This document shows, piece by piece, positions 8,556 to 18,568 of a DNA stretch of 59,894 nucleotides. A model generated the notes under the pieces. It searched no databases. It saw only the letters and a program-made list of their open reading frames with translations, and was not told where the DNA came from. A program made the translations under genes and the position numbers. Source of the DNA: Prevotella sp. (GTDB lineage: Bacteria; Bacteroidota; Bacteroidia; Bacteroidales; Bacteroidaceae); assembly GCA_017467535.1 (NCBI GenBank), contig JAFUST010000002.1, positions 1 to 59,894 on the forward strand. The letters are read 5' to 3'. Positions within the stretch are counted from its first letter, which is position 1. Every line of letters begins with the position of its first letter.

Positions 8556-11500
8556 GCCTCCTCCGGCCGCTTGCCCTGCTGGTATTTCTTGGGCGAGATG
8601 CCGAACTGCTGCTTGAAGACCTTGGTGAAGTAGTGCGGCTCGCTAATTCCAACTTTATAGGCTACTTCGGCCACGGTGACGGTCTCGTCGCGCAGCATCT
8701 CGGCAGCACGGTTCATGCGGAGGGTGCGCACATAGTCGGCTGGTGTCTGGCCTGTCAGCGATTTCACCTTGCGATAGAACACTGACCGGCCATAGCCCAT
8801 TGCGTCGGCCATATCGTCGACAGACAGCGTTGGGGTGCTGAGGTGGTCGTAGAGCCAGCGCTGCAGCACGTCGAAGAACTGGCGGTCGCGCTCGTCGACG
8901 ATAATCTCGGGCGGTGCCGAAGGCTGGCTGGCGGGGGTGTCGGCAAAGGTTTGGCGCAGGCGGTCGCGCTGCTCAATGAGATTGCGGCAGGTGGTGATGA
9001 GCAGGCGGGTATCAAAGGGCTTCGTCAGGTAGGCATCAGCACCATGCTTGATGCCCTTCAGCCGTTTCTCGTCGGAGTTGAGGGCCGTCAGCAGGATGAC
9101 GGGCAGGGCCACCGTAGCAGGATTCTTGCGGATGCGGGTGGTCAGTTCGAAGCCGTCCATCACAGGCATCATCACGTCGCTGACCACCAGCGAATAGTCG
9201 CCGTCGGCCAGCCGGGTCAGGGCATCGCTGCCATCCATCGCCACCTCCACTTCAAAGTAGCGGCCCAGCGTCTGTCGCAGGAAGTCGGCCACGTCAGCAT
9301 CGTCTTCTACCACCAGAATCTTGCGGTCGTTCATCGGCTGGGCCATCAGTTCCTGATAGGTGCCGGTGGTCGTGGCCTGTGTGCTGTCGGCCTGCAGGCT
9401 GGATGTCTGCAGGAAGTCCTCTTCGCGGTAGACACCCTTGTCGGTGGGTAGCGAGAGGATGAAGACGGAGCCCTGCGGCTGGTTCTCCTCGAAGCGTATG
9501 TCTCCGTGGTGCACGTCGACCAGTGCCTTGGTCAGATGGAGACCGATGCCGATGCTGTCGTTGGAGAAGGTGCTCTGCATGAAGCGCTGGAACAGTTCGG
9601 ACTGCTTCTCACGGGGGATACCCACGCCAGTGTCCTCCACCCGAATGGTCAGCCAAGGCTCCTCCACGCGTAGCACCACCTTGACACTGCCCTTGGTGGG
9701 AGTGTACTTGAAAGCGTTAGAGAGCAGGTTGTAGATGATCTTGTCCACATGCTGGCGGTCGATGTACATCAGGTACGACTTGACACTGGGTAGGAACGTA
9801 TAGGCTATCTGCTTGCCATCGGCCATGTCTCTGAAGTTCTGGCAGATGTCCTTGACGAAGGCCACGACGTCGGTCTGTTCGAGGGCCAGTCGCAGTTTGC
9901 CGTTCTGCATCTTGCGGAACTCCAGCAGTTGGTTGATGAGCCGCAGCATACGGTTGGTGCTCCGCTGGATGCTGCTGACGGGCTGGCGCAGTTCGCCGGG
10001 TATGTTCTTAGTTGCCTGCATGCGGTCGGTGGCACCGCGGATGATGGTCAAGGGGGTGCGGAACTCATGCGAGATGTTGGTAAAGAACTGCAGTTTGAAC
10101 TCCGTCAGTTGCTGTTCGATGCTGATGCGGCGGCGCAGACGATAGACCGTTCGCAACTGGCGAACGATGAGCAAGCCGACGATGGTCGCCACTAATATAT
10201 AAATAAGGTAGGCCCACCACGTCTGCCACCAGGGATGGCGCACGACGATGGTCAGTGTGCGCTCGGCATTGCTGCTGGAATGGTTGTCGAAGGCCTTGAC
10301 GTGAAACACATAGCGGCCTGGCGGAAGGTTCTTGTAGTTGGCGAAACTATAAGTGGACACCTCGCTCCACTGGCGGTCGTAGCCCTCGAGCCAGTAGGTG
10401 TAGCGGGTGCCGAAGGCCGTGTTGAAGTTGAAGGCTGAGAAGCGGATGGTCAGCGAGTTCTGGTCGTGGGCCAGTCGAACCTCGTTGGCCAAGTCGGGTG
10501 CCACCTGCAGGGGACTGTCATCGCCCATGCTGCTGACGGACTCGCCGTTGATGAGCAGGTCGGTGATCCTGAAAGTGGTGGCCTGCGCATTGTCGGCTGT
10601 GGGCTGCCGACTGTCGTAGACCACGATGCCGCAGTTAGTGCCGAAGGCCAGTCGGCCGTCGGGCAGCAGGCAGGCACAGTGGTTGGTATAATAGTTGCGC
10701 ATCAGGTTGTAGTCATCATAGAAATGAGTGACAATGTGTTCTTCCGGATGGTAGCAGGTGAGGCCGTTTTTTGTTCCAATCCATATTCGTCCGTCGCCAT
10801 CCTCAACGACCGACTGCACTTCGTTGGAGATGAGTCCGTCGTTCTGGGTGAGGCTGCTGAAGGATTCGCCATCATCGGTATAGAAGAGGCCGCATCCCTG
10901 GGTGCCAACCCAGATGCGCCCCTTGGAGTCTTCGTAAAGGCAGACCACATCACTATACCTTGTGCGGGTGGCAGACAGCAGGCACTGATAGGCCGATGTG
11001 TCGGCCATCAGTTCTTCTGGTACGAATCTGTAGAGCTCGGTCTTTGTGCCCACCCAGATCTGCCCCCTCTTGTCCTGCATTATGACGCGAGGAGAGAAGT
11101 CGGGCTTGAAGAAGTGGCGGCAACAGAAGGAATCCTTCCATGAAACAAGGTCGAGGTGTCCCCCTTCACATGCAGCCCAAATGCGCCCTTGGCTGTCGCA
11201 GGTCATGGCGTATACATTGTTGGCCGAGAGACTGCCCGGTGCTGTGGGCTGGTGCTTATGCCACTGGCCGTCGGGCGTTCGTATGCCCTGCTGTCGTGAA
11301 CCGATCCAGAGATTACCCTGGTGGTCGTAGCAGAGTGAATGGATGTCGAGTCCGGTCAGTTCGGTCATGGGCTGGAGGTTCAGATGGCTGTCTGCCCAGA
11401 ATACATCGCCATTGACATTGGCCACGAGCAGCGTAGAGTCTTTCTGCCAGTGCATGATGTAGACCTGATTGCGCCTCAGGCTCTTATCTTCAGGAAACAG

Positions 11501-12337
11501 TAGTATGTTTTGTGCTTTGGGCTCGGCTACGGACAGGAGTACAACGCCATGAAACTCGTCGCAAATCCAGATGGATTGGTTATCTGCCAGACAGATGTCA
11601 ACGATATTGTCGGTAGAGACAAGTCCAGAGCCAAGTCGGATGGACTGTTGTTGACGGCGCACCCTGTCGTAGACGGTGATGCCGCAGCCGTTGGTCGACA
11701 CCCATAGCAACCGACCGTCGGGCGATGCCACCACTTTGATCTTCTTGCTGCTCACCAGTGGCCACATGGTCTCGCTGAAGACCCTCAGCCGAACGGTTTC
11801 GCCAGATGCTTTGTCGATGTGCCAGATCTGACCGGTATTGTCGAGTACCACCATATTGCCCAGATTGTCATTGATGATGGTACCTTCGTTTCTCAAGACG
11901 GTGCTAAAGCGCTTTGCCACGGCTGAGTCGATGGCTATTTTCCTGCAGTCCTCATAGAGCCTTTCTTTCTCTTCTGCAGGCATCTCGACAAATCTTGCCA
12001 GGTCGGTGTCGAAAACAGAATAGAGCCCGCCCTGCTCGCTAACCAGGATGCTCTGACCGCCATTCAGAGCGTAAAGTCCTGAAATGTGATTGTTGCTGAG
12101 CAGATGGCTATTGCCCTCATCCATACATTTATAGGTAGTAAAGAAATAACCATCGTATCTATAGAGGCCATTGGTCGTTCCCACCCATAGGTAACCTTTA
12201 TTGTCGGTCACCAGACTGCGCACGTTGTTGTCTGGCAAGCCATTGGCTGAGTTGAACTTACGGGAGAAGAAATCCAGGCCAAAAGATTGCAGAGCACAGG
12301 CTGTCAGTAGTATCGTCAAAAGGGATTTTGTTCTCAT
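8528..12337 (-). CDS. Hybrid two-component system sensor/regulator (HTCS) of the pectin locus
   Basis: A 1,269-residue one-protein two-component system. A signal peptide (1-20) is followed by two-bladed-propeller-type Reg_prop repeats in the periplasm (WVGTTNGLYRYDG, then IWIGTKNGL and similar), a Y_Y_Y domain (~620-690) and one membrane segment (~695-715). Next come HisKA with phospho-acceptor His757 in NISHEFRTPL, HATPase, a receiver with Asp1054 in SDVMMP, and a C-terminal AraC HTH. The start at 12337 is preferred over the longer frame because a signal peptide begins there and a -7 box lies just upstream. It is divergent from the enzyme genes, so it probably binds oligosaccharides released from rhamnogalacturonan and activates them. 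Confidence 0.95.
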   Translation of the reverse strand: MRTKSLLTILLTACALQSFGLDFFSRKFNSANGLPDNNVRSLVTDNKGYLWVGTTNGLYRYDGYFFTTYKCMDEGNSHLLSNNHISGLYALNGGQSILVSEQGGLYSVFDTDLARFVEMPAEEKERLYEDCRKIAIDSAVAKRFSTVLRNEGTIINDNLGNMVVLDNTGQIWHIDKASGETVRLRVFSETMWPLVSSKKIKVVASPDGRLLWVSTNGCGITVYDRVRRQQQSIRLGSGLVSTDNIVDICLADNQSIWICDEFHGVVLLSVAEPKAQNILLFPEDKSLRRNQVYIMHWQKDSTLLVANVNGDVFWADSHLNLQPMTELTGLDIHSLCYDHQGNLWIGSRQQGIRTPDGQWHKHQPTAPGSLSANNVYAMTCDSQGRIWAACEGGHLDLVSWKDSFCCRHFFKPDFSPRVIMQDKRGQIWVGTKTELYRFVPEELMADTSAYQCLLSATRTRYSDVVCLYEDSKGRIWVGTQGCGLFYTDDGESFSSLTQNDGLISNEVQSVVEDGDGRIWIGTKNGLTCYHPEEHIVTHFYDDYNLMRNYYTNHCACLLPDGRLAFGTNCGIVVYDSRQPTADNAQATTFRITDLLINGESVSSMGDDSPLQVAPDLANEVRLAHDQNSLTIRFSAFNFNTAFGTRYTYWLEGYDRQWSEVSTYSFANYKNLPPGRYVFHVKAFDNHSSSNAERTLTIVVRHPWWQTWWAYLIYILVATIVGLLIVRQLRTVYRLRRRISIEQQLTEFKLQFFTNISHEFRTPLTIIRGATDRMQATKNIPGELRQPVSSIQRSTNRMLRLINQLLEFRKMQNGKLRLALEQTDVVAFVKDICQNFRDMADGKQIAYTFLPSVKSYLMYIDRQHVDKIIYNLLSNAFKYTPTKGSVKVVLRVEEPWLTIRVEDTGVGIPREKQSELFQRFMQSTFSNDSIGIGLHLTKALVDVHHGDIRFEENQPQGSVFILSLPTDKGVYREEDFLQTSSLQADSTQATTTGTYQELMAQPMNDRKILVVEDDADVADFLRQTLGRYFEVEVAMDGSDALTRLADGDYSLVVSDVMMPVMDGFELTTRIRKNPATVALPVILLTALNSDEKRLKGIKHGADAYLTKPFDTRLLITTCRNLIEQRDRLRQTFADTPASQPSAPPEIIVDERDRQFFDVLQRWLYDHLSTPTLSVDDMADAMGYGRSVFYRKVKSLTGQTPADYVRTLRMNRAAEMLRDETVTVAEVAYKVGISEPHYFTKVFKQQFGISPKKYQQGKRPEEAQTVISPEP

Positions 12338-12344
12338 ACGGGGG

Positions 12345-12352
12345 CAAAGATA
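12345..12352 (-). promoter_or_regulatory. -7 box TATCTTTG for the HTCS gene
   Basis: On the minus strand TATCTTTG is followed by seven bases and then the ATG at 12337. A start site at the usual distance would give a leader of only a few bases or none. Confidence 0.7.
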
Positions 12353-12440
12353 CGAATTTTTCTTTAGAGTTTGCAAGAAGAGATACACAATTTTTTCCTT
12401 TTTTGTACAAAAAAGCAACCTTGAAGCAATCAGAAAACCT

Positions 12441-12448
12441 TAACTTTG
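12441..12448 (+). promoter_or_regulatory. -7 box TAACTTTG for the pectin enzyme genes
   Basis: TAACTTTG precedes the GH2-like ATG at 12488 by 40 bases. It faces away from the HTCS promoter, so the 150-bp divergent region 12338-12487 is where the HTCS AraC domain would be expected to bind. Confidence 0.75.
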
Positions 12449-12487
12449 CACCCATAAAGGAAATTCCAGCGAAAACAGAACGAAACA

Positions 12488-15364
12488 ATGAACTACCAGA
12501 AACTGATTGCTACAGCCCTGCTGGCCATGACAACCACTGCCGTCATGACTGCCAGCGAGAGAGCAGACCGAGTGTTGTCGCGGTCGTTCGAACTGCGCTA
12601 TGTGACCAGTGACCCGAAGGCCAACGGCGAGACCGACTATAAAGGCGCTACGGAGTGGATGACCACCGACCAGCGCATAGACTACCTGCACCACTGGCAG
12701 CAGTATGCCAGCAAGTTCTTCAACGACCAAAGCCTAGCCCAGCAGGTGGTCACTAATGACGAGGTCAGCCAGGCCATGAAGCGGCTGAAGCCGCAGCCCC
12801 TGCCCGAGGTAAGAACAAAGATGGTGTTGGACGAGTGGCGGTGGGCACCGTCGGCAACCCATCACCGACCGATTGCTTCTCTGTATCGTTTTGAGAAGCA
12901 GACCTACAACCTGCGCCTGGAGTGCAGCATCAGCGGCAGTGGCTCGCTGAAACTCTTGGACAGCGAGAACGTGGCATGTTCATATACGAACGACGGCAAG
13001 CCGCACCACGCCGTCCTCGAGGTAGACCTGCAGGAGCACCGCTACAACCTGCTGCTTGACGGCAAGAAAATCATCGACTTCCAGCCCTTGCTCACCACCG
13101 CCAACGGCATTGACGGCCTCGCCATTGACGGCCTGACCGTCGACGATATCTGGGGCCTCGGCTATACAAAGACCACCGACACGAAGCGCCTGAACCAGCC
13201 CCTGTTCGCCAAAACCTTCCTCGATGCCAGTTCGCAGAAGCCCGTCGACGCCACCGGCTGGACCAGTCCCGACTACGACGACTCGCAGTGGCAGACCTGC
13301 ACAATGCCCAAGAACCACGGCACAGAGCGGCACGAGGGTGAGGCCCTGTTGCTTAGGAAGTGGGTGGACTGTGGCGAGTTCGAGAAGGCCTACTTCGAAC
13401 TGGAGTCGCTTTTCCCCAGTGGCGAACTGTGGATCAACGGCAAGGTGGTGGAGGTGCTGCACGACGGCCATCGCAAGGTGGTCGACGTGACCAAGTACCT
13501 CAAGGCCAACGGCCGCAACCTGCTGTGCCTGCGGATAGACCCCTTCCACGCCAACCCGAAGCAGATGATGCACCACTGCCCTACCGACCCCAACATTGGC
13601 TGGTTTGCCGGTCGCTCGTGGCTGCATCTGACGAAGGCCACGCTCATCAGCGATGTCTATGCCTATCTGGAGAACCTGTCGGGCGATGTGTCGGCCGAGG
13701 TCACCGTCGCCAACACCTCCTACCAGTTCTACAAGGGCCAACTGCAGGTGCTGCTGAAGGACTGGTTCCCCACGGAGGGCACGGAGTGGGTGGCCGACTC
13801 GATGGCAGTGGAGATGCTGCCTCAGGAGACCAAGACCTTTCGCCTGCGCTTCCGGGTGGCCGACCTGAAACTCTGGTCGTACCAGAAACCTCAACTCTAC
13901 CAGGTGCGTGCCCTGCTCATCAACAGCGAGAGCGGACGCAAGACCGAGACCTTCTCGGCCGTGGATGGCGACCTGGCCCGCACACGCGAACTCTATATCA
14001 ATAAGTTGACCGACGACTATGTGGTGACCACCGGCTTTCGCACCATCCAGCAGGACGGCGGCACCTTCCGCATCAACGGGCGGCCCGAACTGCTGCGTGC
14101 GCCGCTCTACTTCGGCCAGCGTTTTCCGCTGGAGAAGAATGCGCTCGACCTGCTCTGCCCCCGTTCGGAGGATATCATGAAGGAACTGCTGGCCGTGAAG
14201 AAGATGAACGGCAACGGCATGCGTATGTCGGCCCACTGGAGCGATGACAATCCGCAGGACGGCACCAACGACCCGCGCTTCACCGAGATGGCCGACCAAC
14301 TGGGCCTGATGTTCATCTGGCAGACGGCCTCGTGGATACGGCTGCGCTCGCCGTTGGTGGCCGACTTCGAGGGCATGGTCCAGGATGTGCGCCAACTGCG
14401 CAACGCCCCCAGCATCGTCATCTGGCAACCCAGCAACCATCCGTCGCTCACCGATTGGCGGTCGGCCATGACCTATTGGCACAAGGTCTACGATGCCGTC
14501 TATCCCAACGACACCACCCGCCTGATCACGCCTACTGCCGACTTCCGCCATACTCGCGTCTACAACGACAATGGCACGCGCGACAACAAGCGCAAGCCCG
14601 TGGACTCGTGCGACCCTGTGTGGACGGCCAACCGCATCAGTCGTGGGTCGATGGACTATCCTACGGGCTTCGGCCAGGACTGGGAGTATCTGCGTCGTTG
14701 GCCCTTCCCCCACAAGTGGCCAGGCAATGCTGACATCAATAGTTTCCTGACTTCGCCAGACCGAGCCTATTTCAACTTCGAGCAAGAGGAGACCATCGGC
14801 CAAATGAACTGGAGCCTCTTCCGTGGTTCGCCCGTCTACAAGTTCCATTCCTACGAGTGGAACTACGACGAGGGCTCCATAGGTCGGCTGCTCACCTGCG
14901 ACGAGTGGCGCGAGAGCCAGGCCTGGCAGGCCTTCTCGGCCTACGAGAGCATCCGCAAGATGCGCTGGCTGGACTACGACGGCCTTTCCTGGTGCTGCAT
15001 GTGGGGCGGTGGCAATATGGGCACCTACCAGAAGCCGCTCGTCGATGCCCTCGGCCACAAGAAACTGGCCTACTATGCCCATCGCATGGGCTTCCAGCAG
15101 GTGTTGGCAGGCAGCAAAGATGTGGATATGGTCTATGGGCCGGATGACCATCCGCAGGTGGTTGTGCTGAATCTTGGCGACCAGCAACGTGCCGACATCA
15201 CGGTCACCATCAGAAACTCGAGCGGTAAACCGCTGCACCGGCAGACTTTACGCAATGTGCTCCTCCCAGCAGGCCGCACGGCCACCAACCTCGATAGGCT
15301 TTCGCTGCCGAAGGGCATGCCCGACGGCTATTACTTCTTCGAATATCAAGTTAACAAAAAATAG
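12488..15364 (+). CDS. GH2-like secreted glycosidase fold with altered acid/base position
   Basis: A 958-residue exported protein. It has a GH2 sugar-binding jelly roll around residues 295-345 (ELWINGKVVEV and VTKYLKANGRNLL), an Ig-like domain and a TIM-barrel region with GFRTIQQDGGTFRINGRP and MRMSAHWSDDN. At the place where GH2 enzymes have the G-N-E acid/base motif, the sequence is IWQPSNHPS, with His651 instead of Glu. A downstream YFNFEQEE or HSYEWNYDEG could hold a nucleophile. It is first in the HTCS-controlled operon, 4 bases before GH106. Either a divergent GH2-clan enzyme with other catalytic residues or a binding protein; rhamnogalacturonan context is clear, specificity is not. Confidence 0.75.
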   Translation: MNYQKLIATALLAMTTTAVMTASERADRVLSRSFELRYVTSDPKANGETDYKGATEWMTTDQRIDYLHHWQQYASKFFNDQSLAQQVVTNDEVSQAMKRLKPQPLPEVRTKMVLDEWRWAPSATHHRPIASLYRFEKQTYNLRLECSISGSGSLKLLDSENVACSYTNDGKPHHAVLEVDLQEHRYNLLLDGKKIIDFQPLLTTANGIDGLAIDGLTVDDIWGLGYTKTTDTKRLNQPLFAKTFLDASSQKPVDATGWTSPDYDDSQWQTCTMPKNHGTERHEGEALLLRKWVDCGEFEKAYFELESLFPSGELWINGKVVEVLHDGHRKVVDVTKYLKANGRNLLCLRIDPFHANPKQMMHHCPTDPNIGWFAGRSWLHLTKATLISDVYAYLENLSGDVSAEVTVANTSYQFYKGQLQVLLKDWFPTEGTEWVADSMAVEMLPQETKTFRLRFRVADLKLWSYQKPQLYQVRALLINSESGRKTETFSAVDGDLARTRELYINKLTDDYVVTTGFRTIQQDGGTFRINGRPELLRAPLYFGQRFPLEKNALDLLCPRSEDIMKELLAVKKMNGNGMRMSAHWSDDNPQDGTNDPRFTEMADQLGLMFIWQTASWIRLRSPLVADFEGMVQDVRQLRNAPSIVIWQPSNHPSLTDWRSAMTYWHKVYDAVYPNDTTRLITPTADFRHTRVYNDNGTRDNKRKPVDSCDPVWTANRISRGSMDYPTGFGQDWEYLRRWPFPHKWPGNADINSFLTSPDRAYFNFEQEETIGQMNWSLFRGSPVYKFHSYEWNYDEGSIGRLLTCDEWRESQAWQAFSAYESIRKMRWLDYDGLSWCCMWGGGNMGTYQKPLVDALGHKKLAYYAHRMGFQQVLAGSKDVDMVYGPDDHPQVVVLNLGDQQRADITVTIRNSSGKPLHRQTLRNVLLPAGRTATNLDRLSLPKGMPDGYYFFEYQVNKK

Positions 15365-15368
15365 GGAC

Positions 15369-18300
15369 ATGAACAGACAGGTCATCTTTTCCGTTTTACT
15401 ATTCTTAGGCAGCATCGCTGGCCACGCCCAGACCCCGTTGAGCCAGGGCTTCTCAGAGCCGCAAGACTCGGCCCGCACCAAGGTGTGGTGGTTCTTCGGT
15501 GAGACAGAAACCACCCGCGAGGGTATCACAGCCGACCTGGAAGCCTTCCGAGAGCAGGGTGTGGGCGGCGTGGTCTACTATGATCAGGTGCACGGCAACA
15601 GCCATGGAGCCGACCGCGTGTTTGATCAGCACTGGTGGCAGTCGCTCATCTTCGCCTCGCAGGAGGCCAAGCGACTGGGCTTGTCGTTCGAGGCTAACAT
15701 TGGCAACGGCTATGTGGCTGGTGGCTCGTGGATCACGCCCGATTGCAGCATGCAGCGGCTAGCGATGACGGAAGTCCTCATCAACAGCGGACAGACGGTG
15801 CGCTTGCCTCTTCCGCGTTGCCCCCACAATTGGCATCACGACGTGGCTGTGCTGGCTGTGCCGTATCACGAGGCCACGCTGGGCGACTCCCAACTGCTGA
15901 ACGTCGCTGCTGAAGGCAAGGCCGACTCTGTGCTGGTCTTCGATTTCGGTAAGACCTTCACGGCCCGCAGCATCACCTATGAGGCTACGCCCCAGGGCAA
16001 GGCCCGCACCTCGTCGATGCAGGTGCCACCATTCGCTCCAAGAACGGAAATGAAGAAGGGAGAAACCACTGAGTGGAGATTCTTCGGCTGTGGATTCCGT
16101 GAGTTGCCAAACATCGGCGTGCTGGAGGTCTCAGACGATGGCACGGAATACAGAAAGGTGTGCGACCTGCGCCCCAAGTACCAGAATCTGGGTGGACAGA
16201 AGCAGCAGACCATTGCCTTCCCCACCACGCAGGGACGCTATTTCCGTTTGACGGTGTGTCAGACCGATGCGAAGCACATCACGCTGGGCAATGTGGTCAT
16301 CTCGGCCCGTGCCTGTGTAGACAGGTGGGAGGAGAAGGCCAGTCTTGTTTCTGAGTTTATGACAGCCGACGAGACGCCAGCCTACGGCGAACAGGAGTGC
16401 GTCAGCGCCGACAGCATCGTCGACCTGACCAATCGAATGGCGGCCGACGGCACGCTCTGTTGGCACGATGCGCCTGCAGGCCAATGGCTCATCATGCGCT
16501 TCGTGTCTGTCTCTACCGGAGGGCACACCAAGCACGGTCGCAAGGAGGCTCTGGGCCTGGAGTGCGACAAACTGTCGGTGGAGGGTGCCCGTCTGCACTG
16601 GCAGAGTTACACCAAGCCTGTCATCGACAGCATTCGTGTTCATGGTGGTGCGCTGGAGGGCATCTGCATGGACAGCCATGAGGCTGGTCCGCAGAACTGG
16701 ACGCAGGATATGCCCCAGCAGTTCCGCCGCCTGCGCGGCTACGACATCCGCAACTATCTGCCCACCATTGCCGCTGGCCTTCAGATAACCCCTTCCCTTC
16801 GGGAGGGGGCTGGGGGTAGGCTTCTCTCCGATCTTCGCCGCACCATCAGCGACCTCATCACTGAGAATTACTATGGTGAGTTCAACCGCCTTTGCCATGA
16901 GGAGGGACTGACGCTGACGGCCCAAGCCATCGGCGGTGCGCTCTGCATGGCAGGCGATGCCATCGAGGTAAAGAAACTGGTGGACAAGCCACAAGGCGAA
17001 TTCTGGGGCTACCAGACCGAAGGCAACTACGACATCAAGGAGTGCTCCTCAGCCACCCATGCCTATAGCAAGCAGATAGCCTCCGGCGAGGCCTTCACTG
17101 ACATCACCTACAAGCACTCGCTGGCCGACATCAAGAATCTGGCCGACTATGCCTATGCCTACGGCATCAACGAGTTTGTGGTCTGTGCCGTAGCCTATCA
17201 GGCCGATGCCACAGGCAAGCGGCTCAGCACGGCCAATGGGCGCCAGTACGTACTGAACCGTCTGAACACCCAGTGGCCCATGAGTCGCGCGTTCTGGGAC
17301 TATCAGGCCCGCTGCTCGTGGATGCTCCGTCAGGGCAAGCCTGTGGCCGACGTGGCCGTCTATCTGGGTGATGACCTGCCAGTCCGCATCCTCAGCCATC
17401 AACTGCCGCCACTACCGCAGGGCTACGACTTCGACGCCATTGGCACCGATGTGCTGCTCCATCGACTGACCGCCCACGACGGCCGTCTGGTGCTGCCCGA
17501 TGGTGTGAGTTATCGTATGCTAGTGCTGCCCTACGATGGCCAGTTGACCAGTGAGGTGCGTCAGCGGGTGGACGAGTGGCGCAGTCAGGGCATTCCTGTC
17601 TGGAATCCTCGTGGCGAACAGTCTTTTGATGAGTTTTTGAGTCAGGCCGGCTTGCAGCCAGACGTGGAGGCTCCTGCCGCCAAGCGTCTCTATTTCTGCC
17701 ATCGCCGCACAAATCAGGAGGACATCTACTTCCTGAACAACCACAGCGACGAGACGGTCGTCGACCGATTCCGCTTCCGCATGGCCGCCGCTTCTGCCGA
17801 ACTATGGAATCCAGTGACAGGTGAGCGTACACCGCTGGCCATAACCGCTGAGAATGGCCGCACGGCTATCGACCTGACTTTCGCTCCGCGCGAATCCTAT
17901 TTTATTATATTAGGCAACGGACAGGCGCAGGCAATCACGGACGGTCAGCCTGCATGTCCGTGTCAGTCCGTTGAAAGCATCCCTGTTGCTGGCGAGTGGA
18001 CGGTGAATTTCAACGCGTCAGTGGGAGGGCCGTCGCAGCCGCTCATCCTGACTACACTCACCGACTGGACAGAAAGCAGCGATCCGCGCATCAAATACTA
18101 TTCAGGCACGGCTGTATATACCAACACCTTCGTCCTCGACAAGAAGGACAGGCAAGCCCACTATCGTCTCTCTATCGGACAGCCAGGCTCAGTGGCCCAG
18201 GTCTTCGTCAACGGCAAGGAGGCAGGCACCATCTGGTGTTCGCCCTGGACACTCGACGTCACACCATTCGTCAAGAAAGGCAAAAACCGACTGGTGATTC

Positions 18301-18458
18301 GCGTGGCAAACAGCCTGTGGAACCGTCTGGTGGGCGATGCTAATCGTCCTGAGGGCGAGCGCATCATGCAGCAAACCACGCCCTTGGCCACGCCTTCCGA
18401 TGCTCTGGTGCCCTCAGGTTTGGTGGGCCCCGTGGAAATCATCTGCATAGAAAAGTAG
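15369..18458 (+). CDS. GH106 alpha-L-rhamnosidase
   Basis: A 1,029-residue exported enzyme that removes terminal rhamnose from rhamnogalacturonan-derived oligosaccharides. The start at 15369 gives a signal peptide ending in GHA-Q; the frame is open upstream but has no such signal. Family blocks are KVWWFFGETETTREGI (~40-55), GGVVYYD, GNGYVAGGSW, GICMDSHEAGPQNWT (~435-450, with a candidate catalytic Glu) and INEFVVCAVAYQ. A C-terminal jelly roll (WCSPWTLDVTPF) is typical. Residues ~473-486 (TPSLREGAGGR) are encoded by an inserted palindrome. Four bases separate it from the GH2-like gene. Confidence 0.92.
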   Translation: MNRQVIFSVLLFLGSIAGHAQTPLSQGFSEPQDSARTKVWWFFGETETTREGITADLEAFREQGVGGVVYYDQVHGNSHGADRVFDQHWWQSLIFASQEAKRLGLSFEANIGNGYVAGGSWITPDCSMQRLAMTEVLINSGQTVRLPLPRCPHNWHHDVAVLAVPYHEATLGDSQLLNVAAEGKADSVLVFDFGKTFTARSITYEATPQGKARTSSMQVPPFAPRTEMKKGETTEWRFFGCGFRELPNIGVLEVSDDGTEYRKVCDLRPKYQNLGGQKQQTIAFPTTQGRYFRLTVCQTDAKHITLGNVVISARACVDRWEEKASLVSEFMTADETPAYGEQECVSADSIVDLTNRMAADGTLCWHDAPAGQWLIMRFVSVSTGGHTKHGRKEALGLECDKLSVEGARLHWQSYTKPVIDSIRVHGGALEGICMDSHEAGPQNWTQDMPQQFRRLRGYDIRNYLPTIAAGLQITPSLREGAGGRLLSDLRRTISDLITENYYGEFNRLCHEEGLTLTAQAIGGALCMAGDAIEVKKLVDKPQGEFWGYQTEGNYDIKECSSATHAYSKQIASGEAFTDITYKHSLADIKNLADYAYAYGINEFVVCAVAYQADATGKRLSTANGRQYVLNRLNTQWPMSRAFWDYQARCSWMLRQGKPVADVAVYLGDDLPVRILSHQLPPLPQGYDFDAIGTDVLLHRLTAHDGRLVLPDGVSYRMLVLPYDGQLTSEVRQRVDEWRSQGIPVWNPRGEQSFDEFLSQAGLQPDVEAPAAKRLYFCHRRTNQEDIYFLNNHSDETVVDRFRFRMAAASAELWNPVTGERTPLAITAENGRTAIDLTFAPRESYFIILGNGQAQAITDGQPACPCQSVESIPVAGEWTVNFNASVGGPSQPLILTTLTDWTESSDPRIKYYSGTAVYTNTFVLDKKDRQAHYRLSIGQPGSVAQVFVNGKEAGTIWCSPWTLDVTPFVKKGKNRLVIRVANSLWNRLVGDANRPEGERIMQQTTPLATPSDALVPSGLVGPVEIICIEK
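16789..16821 (+). repeat. In-frame GC-rich palindromic element in the GH106 gene
   Basis: CCCCTTCCC, TTC, GGGAGGGGG forms a hairpin with one wobble pair, followed by CTGGGGGTAGG. It is read as TPSLREGAGGR. The same hairpin plus G-rich tail occurs twice in dsbD (52181-52297), so this is a dispersed element that has entered coding sequence without breaking the frame. Confidence 0.75.
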
Positions 18459-18488
18459 AAAAAGACACATATTTACCCCTTTTTGCAC

Positions 18489-18528
18489 AAAAGTACCCGT
18501 TTCCTAATCCAAGAAACGGGTACTTTTG
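18489..18528 (+). promoter_or_regulatory. 15-bp perfect hairpin overlapping a -7 box
   Basis: AAAAGTACCCGTTTC at 18489-18503 is the exact complement of 18513-18527, with a 9-base loop. The right arm contains TACTTTTG (18521-18528), a good -7 box for the gene starting at 18569. There is no T-run after the stem, so it is less like a terminator than an operator or a processing site between GH106 and the next gene. Confidence 0.7.
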
Positions 18529-18568
18529 CGTCAAAATTCATTTATTAATAACTAAAATTCATAAAGCA

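Noticed and set aside
12980..15238. 752-codon minus-strand open frame
   Set aside because: It is antisense to the GH2-like gene and has no recognisable domain.
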